Of a stretch of 64,000 bases of DNA, positions 8,741 through 15,756 are shown one piece after another. The translations under genes were made by a program, and so were the position numbers. Position 1 is the stretch's first letter. Every line of letters begins with the position of its first letter. Origin of the DNA: CAVSWT01 sp963782985 (GTDB taxonomy: Bacteria > Bacteroidota > Ignavibacteria > Ignavibacteriales > Ignavibacteriaceae); NCBI GenBank assembly GCA_963782985.1, contig CAWALU010000002.1, positions 186,001-250,000 on the forward strand. The letters are read 5' to 3'. Under the pieces are notes generated by a model that saw only the letters and a list, made by a program, of their open reading frames with translations, was not told where the DNA came from and ran no database searches.

Positions 8741-8983
8741 TTATGATGTTGAAATTTCACTATTTAAAATTTTTTTATAAATATTAATTCCAACTTGTAT
8801 TATAGAATCGCCGGGGAAAAATTTAGGATGATGTAATCCAAATTTTTTGCCTTCCAAAGTTCCCAGCTTTAAATTTTTATACTGAGAAATATTTTCGAGC
8901 AGCAGCGCCGTAGTTTTAAATTCATTAAACATCAACTCTGGAATTTGGTGAAGGCAATGTCTTAATTCAATTGGAGTCATCAT
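8741..8983 (-). pseudogene. Internally deleted M20 amidohydrolase (N-acetyl-diaminopimelate deacetylase-like)
   Basis: An 80-codon ORF, 3 bases after lysC. The first ~30 residues (MTPIELRHCLHQIPELMF) match the start of M20 amidohydrolases, where RHxLHxxPEL is typical. The last ~30 (FGLHHPKFFPGDSI, then a hydrophobic helix) match their extreme C-terminus. About 300 residues expected between them, including all metal ligands and the catalytic Glu, are absent, yet the frame is kept. It cannot be an active deacetylase. In the acetylated DAP route implied by dapH, an M20 deacetylase is needed, so it must be supplied elsewhere or by another route. A real deletion and an assembly collapse are both possible. 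Confidence 0.7.
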
Positions 8984-8986
8984 AAT

Positions 8987-10183
8987 TTACAACTCAAATT
9001 CTTTTACTAAAGAATCGACAGCCTTTTGCTTGTACTTCTCTTCAATCAAACAAGAAATTCTAATTTCGGAAGTAGTTACAAGCTGAATGGGAATATCTTG
9101 AAGCGCTTTAAAAAATCTTGAAGCAACGCCCACGCTGGATTTCATCCCAATACCCACAGTAGATATTTTAACAAAATTTAAATTGTATCCTATTTTAAAA
9201 CCATCAAGCTCGCCCAAAACTATTTTTAAAGTTTTGTCCAACTCTTTTTGTTTCGTATCAATAATTGTAAATGAAACTGATAAATTATTATTTTGATTTA
9301 TTATAGAAATCATATCAACGTTAAAACCTGCCGTGGCTATTTTTTCAAACAATCTTTTTACAAGACTAAAATCAACCGGCAAGTTTGTAATTGTAACTTG
9401 AGTTTCATTTTCCAAAACACTTAAGCCCGTTACGACAGGCTGTTCAATAATTTCTTTTTCGTCCACTACGTAACTTCCTTTCTCGTTTGAAAATGTTGAA
9501 CCACAATAAATTTTAATTCCAAATTTTTTTGCCACTTCAACTGAACGGCTGTGCAAAACTTTAGCTCCTAAAGCCGACATCTCCAGCATTTCATCATAAG
9601 CAATGCATTTAATTTTTTTTGCTTTTGGGTGAAGCTTTGGATCGACGGTAAATATGCCCGCCACGTCGCTGTAAATTTCGCAATCAATTTTAAGAGCCGC
9701 GGCAAGAGCCACGGCAGAAGTATCGGAACCGCCTCTGCCTAAAGTTGTAAGTTCTCCTTCTTCCGTAATACCCTGAAATCCGGTAACAACAATAACATCG
9801 TATTCATCAAGCAGAGAAAGAATTTTTGTGTTGTTAAAATTTTTTATTCGCGCTTCAGAATAATTTCCCGTAGTTAAAATTCCGGCTTGATACCCATTCA
9901 ATGAAATACTTTTTACGCCGATATGATTTAAAGACATCGAAAGAAGAGAAGCCGAAACCTGCTCGCCTGTAGAAAGAAGCATATCCATTTCCCTTAGAGA
10001 AGGCTCGCTTGTAATTTCTTTTGCAAGCGCAATAAGTCCATCGGTGGTTTTACCCATTGCGGAAACCACAATTAAAAATTTATTGCCTGATTTTATTTTT
10101 TTAGAAATTTTATCGGCAATCAATTTTATTTTTTCAGTTGTCGCAACCGAACTTCCGCCGTATTTGTGAACGGTTACATTCAT
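8987..10183 (-). CDS. lysC: Aspartokinase (monofunctional, lysine branch)
   Basis: Phosphorylates aspartate. The 398 residues begin with VHKYGGSSVAT and contain TTLGRGGSDTSAVALAA (about 145-162) and the ALGAKVLHSRSVE segment. Two ACT domains follow (about 260-398), including the LSVSFTI strand and the C-terminal QLVTTSEIRIS segment, which normally bind the inhibitory amino acid. Fourth gene of the dap operon, 15 bases after dapH. Its position under a Lys-codon leader suggests it is the lysine-responsive isoenzyme; ThrA would be the threonine-responsive one. Confidence 0.94.
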   Translation of the reverse strand: MNVTVHKYGGSSVATTEKIKLIADKISKKIKSGNKFLIVVSAMGKTTDGLIALAKEITSEPSLREMDMLLSTGEQVSASLLSMSLNHIGVKSISLNGYQAGILTTGNYSEARIKNFNNTKILSLLDEYDVIVVTGFQGITEEGELTTLGRGGSDTSAVALAAALKIDCEIYSDVAGIFTVDPKLHPKAKKIKCIAYDEMLEMSALGAKVLHSRSVEVAKKFGIKIYCGSTFSNEKGSYVVDEKEIIEQPVVTGLSVLENETQVTITNLPVDFSLVKRLFEKIATAGFNVDMISIINQNNNLSVSFTIIDTKQKELDKTLKIVLGELDGFKIGYNLNFVKISTVGIGMKSSVGVASRFFKALQDIPIQLVTTSEIRISCLIEEKYKQKAVDSLVKEFEL

Positions 10184-10198
10184 AATTTTATTTTGAAA

Positions 10199-10897
10199 TC
10201 AAATTTTTCTTAAGGCGTCAACTAAAAGAGTTTTCTGTGCAGTTTTTGCATCTACTTTTTTAATTATTTTAGCGGGAACTCCGGCAACTACAGTATATTC
10301 TTCAACATCTGAAACTACTATTGAACCTGCGGCAACAACAGAACCTTTGCCGATTTTTACTCCTTCAAGTATCACGGCATTAGCGCCCACTAAAACATTG
10401 TCTCCAATCATTACTGGGTCGGCGCTGGGCGGCTCAATAACTCCGGCTACAACCGCTCCCGCGCCTATGTGGCAGTTACTTCCCACAACCGCTCTGCCGC
10501 CTATTACAACATTCATATCGATCATGGTTTTAGTTCCTATTACCGCGCCGATATTTAAAACTGCGCCCATCATTATTACACAGTTATCTCCAATCTCAAC
10601 TAAGTCGCGGATAATTGCGCCGGGTTCTATTCGTGAATTATATTTGGAGAGATCGGCAAGGGGAATTGCAGAGTTTCTTCTATCGATTTCAATTTTATAA
10701 TTAGAAATTAAATTTGAGTTTTCACTTTTAAATTTTTCGAATTCGTTGTATTCGCAAAAGAGAATTCCAAAATTATCATCGCCAAAAAAATCCAATGCTC
10801 TAAAATCAACTTTTGAAAGAACTCCTTTTAAATAAACTTTAACCGGAGTTTTTTTAGTTGAGTTTGAGATGTAATCAATTATTTCATAAGAATTCAT
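10199..10897 (-). CDS. dapH: Tetrahydrodipicolinate N-acetyltransferase
   Basis: Acetylates tetrahydrodipicolinate with acetyl-CoA in the acetylated branch of diaminopimelate/lysine synthesis. The 232-residue protein has an N-terminal DapH-type domain (to about residue 90) and then a left-handed parallel beta-helix of hexapeptide repeats (about 90-215; for example IGDNCVIMMGAVLN and VVGSNCHIGAGAVV). Length and domain order match Bacillus DapH rather than the longer succinylating DapD. It lies 18 bases after dapB. The following enzymes of this branch, an aminotransferase and a deacetylase, are not intact in the window. Confidence 0.9.
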   Translation of the reverse strand: MNSYEIIDYISNSTKKTPVKVYLKGVLSKVDFRALDFFGDDNFGILFCEYNEFEKFKSENSNLISNYKIEIDRRNSAIPLADLSKYNSRIEPGAIIRDLVEIGDNCVIMMGAVLNIGAVIGTKTMIDMNVVIGGRAVVGSNCHIGAGAVVAGVIEPPSADPVMIGDNVLVGANAVILEGVKIGKGSVVAAGSIVVSDVEEYTVVAGVPAKIIKKVDAKTAQKTLLVDALRKI

Positions 10898-10915
10898 TTA
10901 TGCCTCATTAGTATT

Positions 10916-11578
10916 TTAAGTGAAGAGAACATTATTAAAAGAGAACAATCCATTTTTCTTATCTAATAAAAAATGTGCCGACATAACAGCTCCTTCCGCA
11001 AAGGTTCTTCTCGAAGTGGCGCTATGTTTAATGCTTAACACTTCGCCCAATCCGCCGAAAGATATTTCATGATCGCCGGGAACATTGCCGAGTCGTAAAG
11101 ATGAAATATTTATTTCTCTGCCGATTGCTTCTTTAATCATTAATGCAGTTCCGGAAGGTTTATCTTTTTTATATCTATGATGAGTTTCAGAAATTTCCGC
11201 ATCCCAATCGGGCAAATTCTGCGAGAACATTTTTGCAGCTTTAATCATCATTTGAATGCCGATAGAAAAATTAAAGCTTTGAACCACAGCAATTTTTTTT
11301 GAAAGTTTTTTAATTTCATTTAATTGATTTTGTGATAATCCGGTTGTCCCAAAAACTATAGGGCAATTAAACTTTAAAGCAAACTGAATTGATTTATCAA
11401 AAACATCCGGCAGAGAAAAATCAATTAAAACTTCAGGTTTAACTTTTAATTCACTTCGCCACTCGCCGTCAATATTATATTTAAATACTAGTTCATTATT
11501 TTTTTCATTCATAATATTTATGATTTCATTTCCCATTCTACCAGAAGCCCCGATTACTCCGTATTTAATTTTCCGCAT
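10916..11578 (-). CDS. dapB: 4-hydroxy-tetrahydrodipicolinate reductase
   Basis: Reduces the DapA product with NAD(P)H. At 220 residues it is shorter than the ~270-residue E. coli enzyme and close to the compact thermophile-type DapB. It has GVIGASGRMG at the N-terminus, FGTTG, and the catalytic stretch ETHHRYKKDKPSGTAL (about 131-146) with the conserved His pair and Lys. The start ATG lies inside the dapA 3' end: the genes overlap by 14 bases, so translation is probably coupled. Confidence 0.93.
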   Translation of the reverse strand: MRKIKYGVIGASGRMGNEIINIMNEKNNELVFKYNIDGEWRSELKVKPEVLIDFSLPDVFDKSIQFALKFNCPIVFGTTGLSQNQLNEIKKLSKKIAVVQSFNFSIGIQMMIKAAKMFSQNLPDWDAEISETHHRYKKDKPSGTALMIKEAIGREINISSLRLGNVPGDHEISFGGLGEVLSIKHSATSRRTFAEGAVMSAHFLLDKKNGLFSFNNVLFT

Positions 11579-12455
11579 AACTTTTCCTTAATAATTTCAT
11601 TTCAGCGTCAAGCAAGTTCATAGTTTTTTCGGAAGCTTTTAAAAGCGGGAGTCTTAATACATTTTTTGAAAAATCTAATTTACTTACTGCATATTTTACT
11701 GGAATTGGATTAGCTTCAGCAAAAAGCAAATTTATAAACTTCATTAATTTATTATTTAGTTTTTGCGCCGATGAATAATCATTCTTTAAAATTAATGAAG
11801 TTAACTCAACCATCAATTTTGGAAAAACATTTGAAGCTACTGAAATTACTCCATCGCCGCCCAGAGCCATTATGGGAAGGGTTTGATCATCATTTCCCGA
11901 ATAAACTAAAAAGTCTTCCGGCTTCATAGAAATTAATTTCGCGATTTGAGAAATATCGCCGCTTGCTTCTTTTATTCCAACTACATTTTTGCAAGTTTGA
12001 TTTATTTCCAAAACAGTTTCAGGGAGAACGTCCATCCCGGTTCGGCTCGGCACATTATATAAAAGAATATGAAGGGAAGTTCTTTCGGCAATATATTTAT
12101 AATGTTCTACAATGCTTTCTTGCGTGCCTTTATTGTAGTAAGGATTAACAATTAATAAGCCTGATACATTAAATTTTTCAGCGGCTTTATTCAAACTTGC
12201 CGCGTGCTTTGTGTCGTTTGTTCCAGTTCCAATTATAACCGGAACTTTGCCGTTCACTTCATCAACAACAGCTTCAATAATTTTATCTCGTTCGTCATCA
12301 TTTATAGTCGGAGCTTCGCCGGTTGTACCAAGTACAATTAGGGAATCAATTCCTTCATCAACTTGAAAACGCACAAAATTTTTTAACGATGGAATGTCGA
12401 TACTTTCGTCCTCATTAAAAGGAGTTATTAAAGCAGTTCCGGCGCCTTTGAACAT
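11565..12455 (-). CDS. dapA: 4-hydroxy-tetrahydrodipicolinate synthase
   Basis: Condenses pyruvate and aspartate semialdehyde, the first committed lysine/DAP step. The 296-residue TIM barrel has GTTGEAPTI (about 43-51), the Tyr in LLYNVPSRTG (about 132-141) and the Schiff-base Lys in VVGIKEASGD (about 157-166). First structural gene of the operon, 53 bases behind the attenuator terminator. Its expression would be the main target of the Lys-codon leader. Confidence 0.95.
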   Translation of the reverse strand: MFKGAGTALITPFNEDESIDIPSLKNFVRFQVDEGIDSLIVLGTTGEAPTINDDERDKIIEAVVDEVNGKVPVIIGTGTNDTKHAASLNKAAEKFNVSGLLIVNPYYNKGTQESIVEHYKYIAERTSLHILLYNVPSRTGMDVLPETVLEINQTCKNVVGIKEASGDISQIAKLISMKPEDFLVYSGNDDQTLPIMALGGDGVISVASNVFPKLMVELTSLILKNDYSSAQKLNNKLMKFINLLFAEANPIPVKYAVSKLDFSKNVLRLPLLKASEKTMNLLDAEMKLLRKSYAEN

Positions 12456-12507
12456 TTTTTAATCCTTTAAATATTTTGTTTAAAGTTAATCTCAAATAAA
12501 AAAGATC

Positions 12508-12542
12508 AAAAAAAAACCGGCTCCATTTTTAAAGCCGGTTTT
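12508..12542 (-). terminator. Attenuator terminator of the dap/lysine operon
   Basis: On the minus strand AAAACCGGCT (12533-12542) pairs perfectly with AGCCGGTTTT (12513-12522), loop of ten bases, then nine T (12508-12516 as A on plus). The stem is identical base for base to that of the thr attenuator; only the loop differs. It lies 23 bases after the leader ORF stop and before dapA. Confidence 0.87.
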
Positions 12543-12565
12543 ACTAAATTTGAGTGAAAGTATAA

Positions 12566-12643
12566 TTAACCGACTTCTGCATACAAGCAAAAACTTTTCT
12601 TTACCTTACTTTTTTTTGAGCCGGTTATATTTACTATGTTCAT
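12566..12643 (-). CDS. Putative lysine operon leader peptide (25 aa, Lys-rich)
   Basis: A 25-codon ORF from ATG at 12641-12643 to TAA. Codons 7-9 (Thr-Gly-Ser) contain AACCGGCT. They are followed at once by KKSKVKK, five Lys codons among seven (10, 11, 13, 15, 16). The last three codons plus stop contain AGTCGGTT, which can pair either with AACCGGCT of codons 7-9 or with the terminator's 5' arm. This is the textbook arrangement of a ribosome-mediated attenuator. There is no clear Shine-Dalgarno site, only an A-rich leader, which is common in this phylum. Function is inferred. Confidence 0.85.
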   Translation of the reverse strand: MNIVNITGSKKSKVKKSFCLYAEVG

Positions 12644-12665
12644 ATTTTTATTTTTTTTATTTGCG

Positions 12666-12696
12666 CAAAAGTAGTTTGAAAAATATTGTATGTCAA
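12666..12696 (-). promoter_or_regulatory. Promoter of the dap/lysine operon
   Basis: On the minus strand TTGACA (12691-12696), 17-base spacer, TACTTTTG (12666-12673). The -10 matches TAnnTTTG exactly. The start of transcription would fall about 15 bases before the leader ATG. Confidence 0.78.
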
Positions 12697-12822
12697 ATTT
12701 CTAAATTTAGTTGGATGATATTGTAACTGTAAAATGAGATAGCGGTCATTGAATTAAGTTATAACAATTTAGAAATAATTTTAAAAATCCTTTAAATAAA
12801 ATTTTATAATTCGATTTATATC

Positions 12823-12852
12823 TTGACAATAATTCATCCTTACCTTATTTTG
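12823..12852 (+). promoter_or_regulatory. Promoter of the ilv-leu operon
   Basis: TTGACA (12823-12828), 17-base spacer, TATTTTG (12846-12852). It has the same layout as the thr and lys promoters, with a -10 one base short of TAnnTTTG. It lies 20 bases before the 51-codon leader ORF. It is divergent from the lys promoter, with about 125 bases between the two -35 boxes. Confidence 0.65.
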
Positions 12853-12871
12853 TAATCCAATTAAAAAGTTT

Positions 12872-13027
12872 ATGTACAACGAAAACAAAAATATAACCCT
12901 CAAACTAAGCACTATTAACAAAAATAATAGCGCTGACTTTGTTGTGCGTAACAAAGCCATTTCTTTAGATATCATCATTGGAATTTCTATTATTATTAGC
13001 CTGCTAGGAATTATAATTCTACGCTAA
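12872..13027 (+). CDS. Putative ilv-leu operon leader peptide (51 aa, Ile/Leu-rich)
   Basis: A 51-codon ORF from ATG 12872 to TAA. The first 27 codons are polar. The last 22 read like a branched-chain tract, DIIIGISIIISLLGIIILR, holding 11 Ile and 4 Leu codons just before the stop. Position directly behind a promoter and ahead of ilvBNC-leuBACD suggests a leader peptide that senses charged Ile/Leu tRNA. No Shine-Dalgarno is visible. Alternative: a small one-helix membrane protein, since the same tract would span a membrane. Unlike the Thr and Lys leaders, I find no strong T-tailed terminator after it. Confidence 0.6.
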   Translation: MYNENKNITLKLSTINKNNSADFVVRNKAISLDIIIGISIIISLLGIIILR

Positions 13028-13509
13028 TAAGCATAGTCAATCCCCAATCAAATTAAAAAAAATAACACTTAAAGATTCGGGATTGACCGAAACAAAAATG
13101 TAATATTTAAAGAATAATTTCTAAATAATATTTTTTAGATAAAATATATTAATTATTAGAGGCGATGTGAGATCGTATTTCAATAAAAAAGGTAAGCTCG
13201 TTCCTGCTTCCAAAAGAGGCTTAAAGAATTTTACCTTTCTCACCAAAAGTGTTGTTTCCAAACAACATCTCACCAAATGCTTCGCTATATATTTATTGAT
13301 CAATATCCCGTTTTCGGGATTATGTCATAAATAAAAACCAAACAGAATTTGATATTTCAGATTATACTCGTAAAAATTATTTATGCTCTCTTAACATTTA
13401 AAAAGTTATAAAGGCATCTTTAAATAATTATTTAAAAGTTTATTTGAAATTCAAATTATAAAAATCATTAGCGTAAGATTAAATAATAAGAAGCAGAAAG
13501 GATCTATAA
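13028..13509 (+). promoter_or_regulatory. Long untranslated leader of the ilv operon with inverted repeats
   Basis: 482 bases without a convincing gene. Four related segments can pair in competing ways: TCAATCCC (13030s), GGGATTGA (13070s-13080s), ATCCCG (13305-13310) and CGGGAT (13315-13320). The first two form a stem with one C-C mismatch. The last two form a tight 6-bp hairpin. Between them lie nested arms: GTGAGA (13167) with TCTCAC (13238 or 13269), AAAGGTAA (13188-13195) with TTACCTTT (13231-13238), and TGTTGTTT with AAACAACA (13250-13267). A weak AT hairpin at 13102-13132 has a T run. No T-box or other known riboswitch motif was recognised. Confidence 0.4.
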
Positions 13510-13562
13510 ATGCAATCCAAGAATCCAATTATGTCAGGCGCAGATATATTTTTTGAATGTTT
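13510..13562 (+). other. Out-of-frame natural 5' end of ilvB with a T TTA AAA slip sequence
   Basis: An ATG at 13510, with AGGA about 7 bases upstream, opens a frame reading MQSKNPIMSGADIFFECLK. This is the expected start of acetolactate synthase large subunits. The frame then departs and stops soon after. Sliding back one base at T TTA AAA (13559-13565) continues as REKVEYVFGYPGG, exactly the family sequence. Either one A is missing from the A run or the ribosome slips here. The -1 heptamer form X XXY YYZ is met exactly. Confidence 0.7.
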
Positions 13563-15227
13563 AAAAGAGAAAAGGTGGAATATGTTTTTGGATATCCGGG
13601 CGGCGCTGTTTTAAAGCTTTACGAAAAACTTTATGATGTAGATTATATTAAGCATATTCTCGTTAGGCATGAACAAGGCGCTACGCACATGGCTGAAGGT
13701 TATGCAAAAGCTAGCGGAAAAGTAGGCGTAGTGCTTGTAACTTCTGGTCCCGGCGCTACCAACACTGTAACCGGAATTGCCGATGCATATATGGATTCTG
13801 TTCCTATTGTTGTATTCACAGGTCAGGTTCCCAGCAACCTTATTGGCAACGACGCATTTCAGGAAGCCGATATTGTAGGAATTACCCGACCAATTACAAA
13901 ACATAATTTCCTTGTTCGCGATGTTAAAGAATTAGCCGCAACAATTAGAAAAGCATTCTACATCGCTTCTACCGGCAGACCAGGTCCAGTTCTGGTAGAT
14001 TTACCGAAAGATGTTATTGCATCCGAATGTGAATTTGAATATCCCGAAAAAATTGAAATGCGCGGCTATAAACCCAATTTTATCGGACATCAAAATCAAA
14101 TAAAAAAAGCCGCTGAAATTATTAAAAATGCTAAACGTCCTTTGCTTTATGTTGGCGGTGGAGTTATAATGTCTGAGGGTTACCGCGAGCTAAGATTATT
14201 TGCCAAAGAAAATAATTTGCCTGTTACAATGACGTTACAAGGTTTAGGCGCTTTCCCGATGACCGATCCGCAATCATTGGGAATGCTTGGAATGCACGGA
14301 ACGTATTGGGCAAACCAGGCTGTAAATAATTGCGATGTGCTTGTTTCTTTGGGAGCCAGATTTGATGATAGAGTTACAGGTAAGATTGAAGAGTTTGCAA
14401 AAAATGCTTATAAAATTCATGTGGATATTGACCCTACCGCTATTGATAAAAATGTGGTTGTTGATCTTCCAATTGTAGGCGATGTTAAGCATGTGCTTGC
14501 GGAGCTTGCTTCCGAAATGAACGGCGCTCTTCCTTTAGATGATTGGTGGAAAGAAATTGAAAAGTGGAGAAAAGAATGTCCGCTTAATTTTGAAGCCAAC
14601 GACGGCAGACTTCGTTCTGAATATGTATTAAGCAGAATTTCCGAAAAGACAAAAGGAGAAGCGGTTATTGTAACCGATGTTGGTCAGCATCAAATGTGGG
14701 CTACGCAATATTATTTGTTTAATAATCCTCGCTCGCATTTAACCAGCGGGGGATTAGGCACAATGGGATTTTCGGTGCCTGCTTCCATAGGCGCCGCCTT
14801 TGCGGTTACTGATAGACCAATAATTTCTATTAGCGGGGACGGCGGATTTCAAATGAATATGCAGGAATTAATTACTGCGGCTTATAATAAATTGCCAATT
14901 AAATTTTTTATTCTGAATAATAGTTTCCTAGGAATGGTTAGACAATGGCAGGAATTATTTCACGCTGAAAAATTTAGCTTTACAGATCTCTCCGACAGCA
15001 ATCCAGATTTCGTAAAGGTTGGCGAAGCATTTGGCGTGAAGTCATTTTCCACTAGCGATCCTAAAAATGTTGACGACTTATTAGATCAAGCATTAAATTA
15101 TAATGAAGGTCCAGTTTTAATAGAATTTAAAACAGTAAAAGAAGATATGGTTTTTCCAATTATTCCAGCGGGAAAATCCGTTAAAGAAATAATGATCAAA
15201 CGTCTTGACCCAAAGGAGATGTTCTAA
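13557..15227 (+). CDS. ilvB: Acetolactate synthase, large subunit (5' frameshift)
   Basis: ThDP enzyme making acetolactate and acetohydroxybutyrate for valine, leucine and isoleucine. The open frame encodes 556 residues. The catalytic Glu lies in RHEQGATHMAEGYA near residue 38, and the ThDP motif is GDGGFQMNMQELITAAYNK near 430. The usual first ~16 residues are in another frame starting at 13510 (see the separate entry). The ATG at 13557 lacks a good ribosome site and would give a protein without its first helix. The downstream gene ilvN follows after 3 bases. If the frameshift is real, output of the whole BCAA pathway would depend on slippage or re-initiation. Confidence 0.9.
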   Translation: MFKREKVEYVFGYPGGAVLKLYEKLYDVDYIKHILVRHEQGATHMAEGYAKASGKVGVVLVTSGPGATNTVTGIADAYMDSVPIVVFTGQVPSNLIGNDAFQEADIVGITRPITKHNFLVRDVKELAATIRKAFYIASTGRPGPVLVDLPKDVIASECEFEYPEKIEMRGYKPNFIGHQNQIKKAAEIIKNAKRPLLYVGGGVIMSEGYRELRLFAKENNLPVTMTLQGLGAFPMTDPQSLGMLGMHGTYWANQAVNNCDVLVSLGARFDDRVTGKIEEFAKNAYKIHVDIDPTAIDKNVVVDLPIVGDVKHVLAELASEMNGALPLDDWWKEIEKWRKECPLNFEANDGRLRSEYVLSRISEKTKGEAVIVTDVGQHQMWATQYYLFNNPRSHLTSGGLGTMGFSVPASIGAAFAVTDRPIISISGDGGFQMNMQELITAAYNKLPIKFFILNNSFLGMVRQWQELFHAEKFSFTDLSDSNPDFVKVGEAFGVKSFSTSDPKNVDDLLDQALNYNEGPVLIEFKTVKEDMVFPIIPAGKSVKEIMIKRLDPKEMF

Positions 15228-15230
15228 ATT

Positions 15231-15740
15231 ATGAAACACACTATTTCAGTACTTGTAGAAAATCAATTTGGAACTTTTAACCGCGTTGTTACAATGTTTA
15301 GCGGCAAAGGTTTTAACGTACACAGCATGTCAATCGGAGAAACAGAAAATTCTGAAGTTTCTCGAATGACAATTGTAACTTCAGGCGATGATAAAATAAT
15401 CGAGCAGGTTGTTAAGCAGCTTAATCGTTTGATCGACACAATTAAAGTAGTTGACTTAACCGGGCAGCCGCGCACCGAAAGGGAGTTAGCTTTAATAACT
15501 GTATTTTATCAAAAAGGAACTCGAGCTGAAATTACAAACATCGCAAGTATTTTTAGAGGGAAAATTGTTGATATAAATAATAAATCAATTACACTTGAAA
15601 TTACCGGACCGCCTGATAAAATTGAAGCTGCAATAAATGTGCTTGACCCTTACGGTATAAAAGAGATGGCCCGTTCAGGCACAGTCGCTTTAAAACGCGG
15701 CGAGCAGTTAAGAAAAGAAGAACCACAAACAACTCAATAA
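15231..15740 (+). CDS. ilvN: Acetolactate synthase, small (regulatory) subunit
   Basis: Regulatory partner of IlvB; the family binds valine for feedback control. 169 residues: an N-terminal ACT domain (about 1-75; HTISVLVENQFGTFNRVV) and a C-terminal domain with the conserved ERELALITV strand (about 82-90). The length is typical of the one-ACT form. It starts 3 bases after ilvB, and the ribosome site lies within the ilvB 3' end. Confidence 0.94.
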   Translation: MKHTISVLVENQFGTFNRVVTMFSGKGFNVHSMSIGETENSEVSRMTIVTSGDDKIIEQVVKQLNRLIDTIKVVDLTGQPRTERELALITVFYQKGTRAEITNIASIFRGKIVDINNKSITLEITGPPDKIEAAINVLDPYGIKEMARSGTVALKRGEQLRKEEPQTTQ

Positions 15741-15756
15741 AAAAGGAAAATTATTT

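Noticed and set aside
10347..10700. 117-codon plus-strand ORF inside dapH
   Set aside because: Antisense shadow of the hexapeptide repeats of dapH; its low-complexity Thr/Ile/Pro composition is what the opposite strand of such repeats gives.
12781..12978. 65-codon minus-strand ORF next to the lysine leader
   Set aside because: It overlaps the ilv promoter and the ilv leader ORF on the other strand, has no ribosome site and looks like an AT-rich chance frame.
13121..13303. 60-codon minus-strand ORF in the ilv leader region
   Set aside because: It spans the nested inverted repeats, lacks a ribosome site and shows no domain. Another frame of the same stretch also reads plausibly, which suggests a repeat rather than a gene.
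13028..13509. T-box or other known riboswitch before ilvB
   Set aside because: No T-box sequence and no terminator/antiterminator with the T-box bulge could be found. A peptide leader explains the region better.
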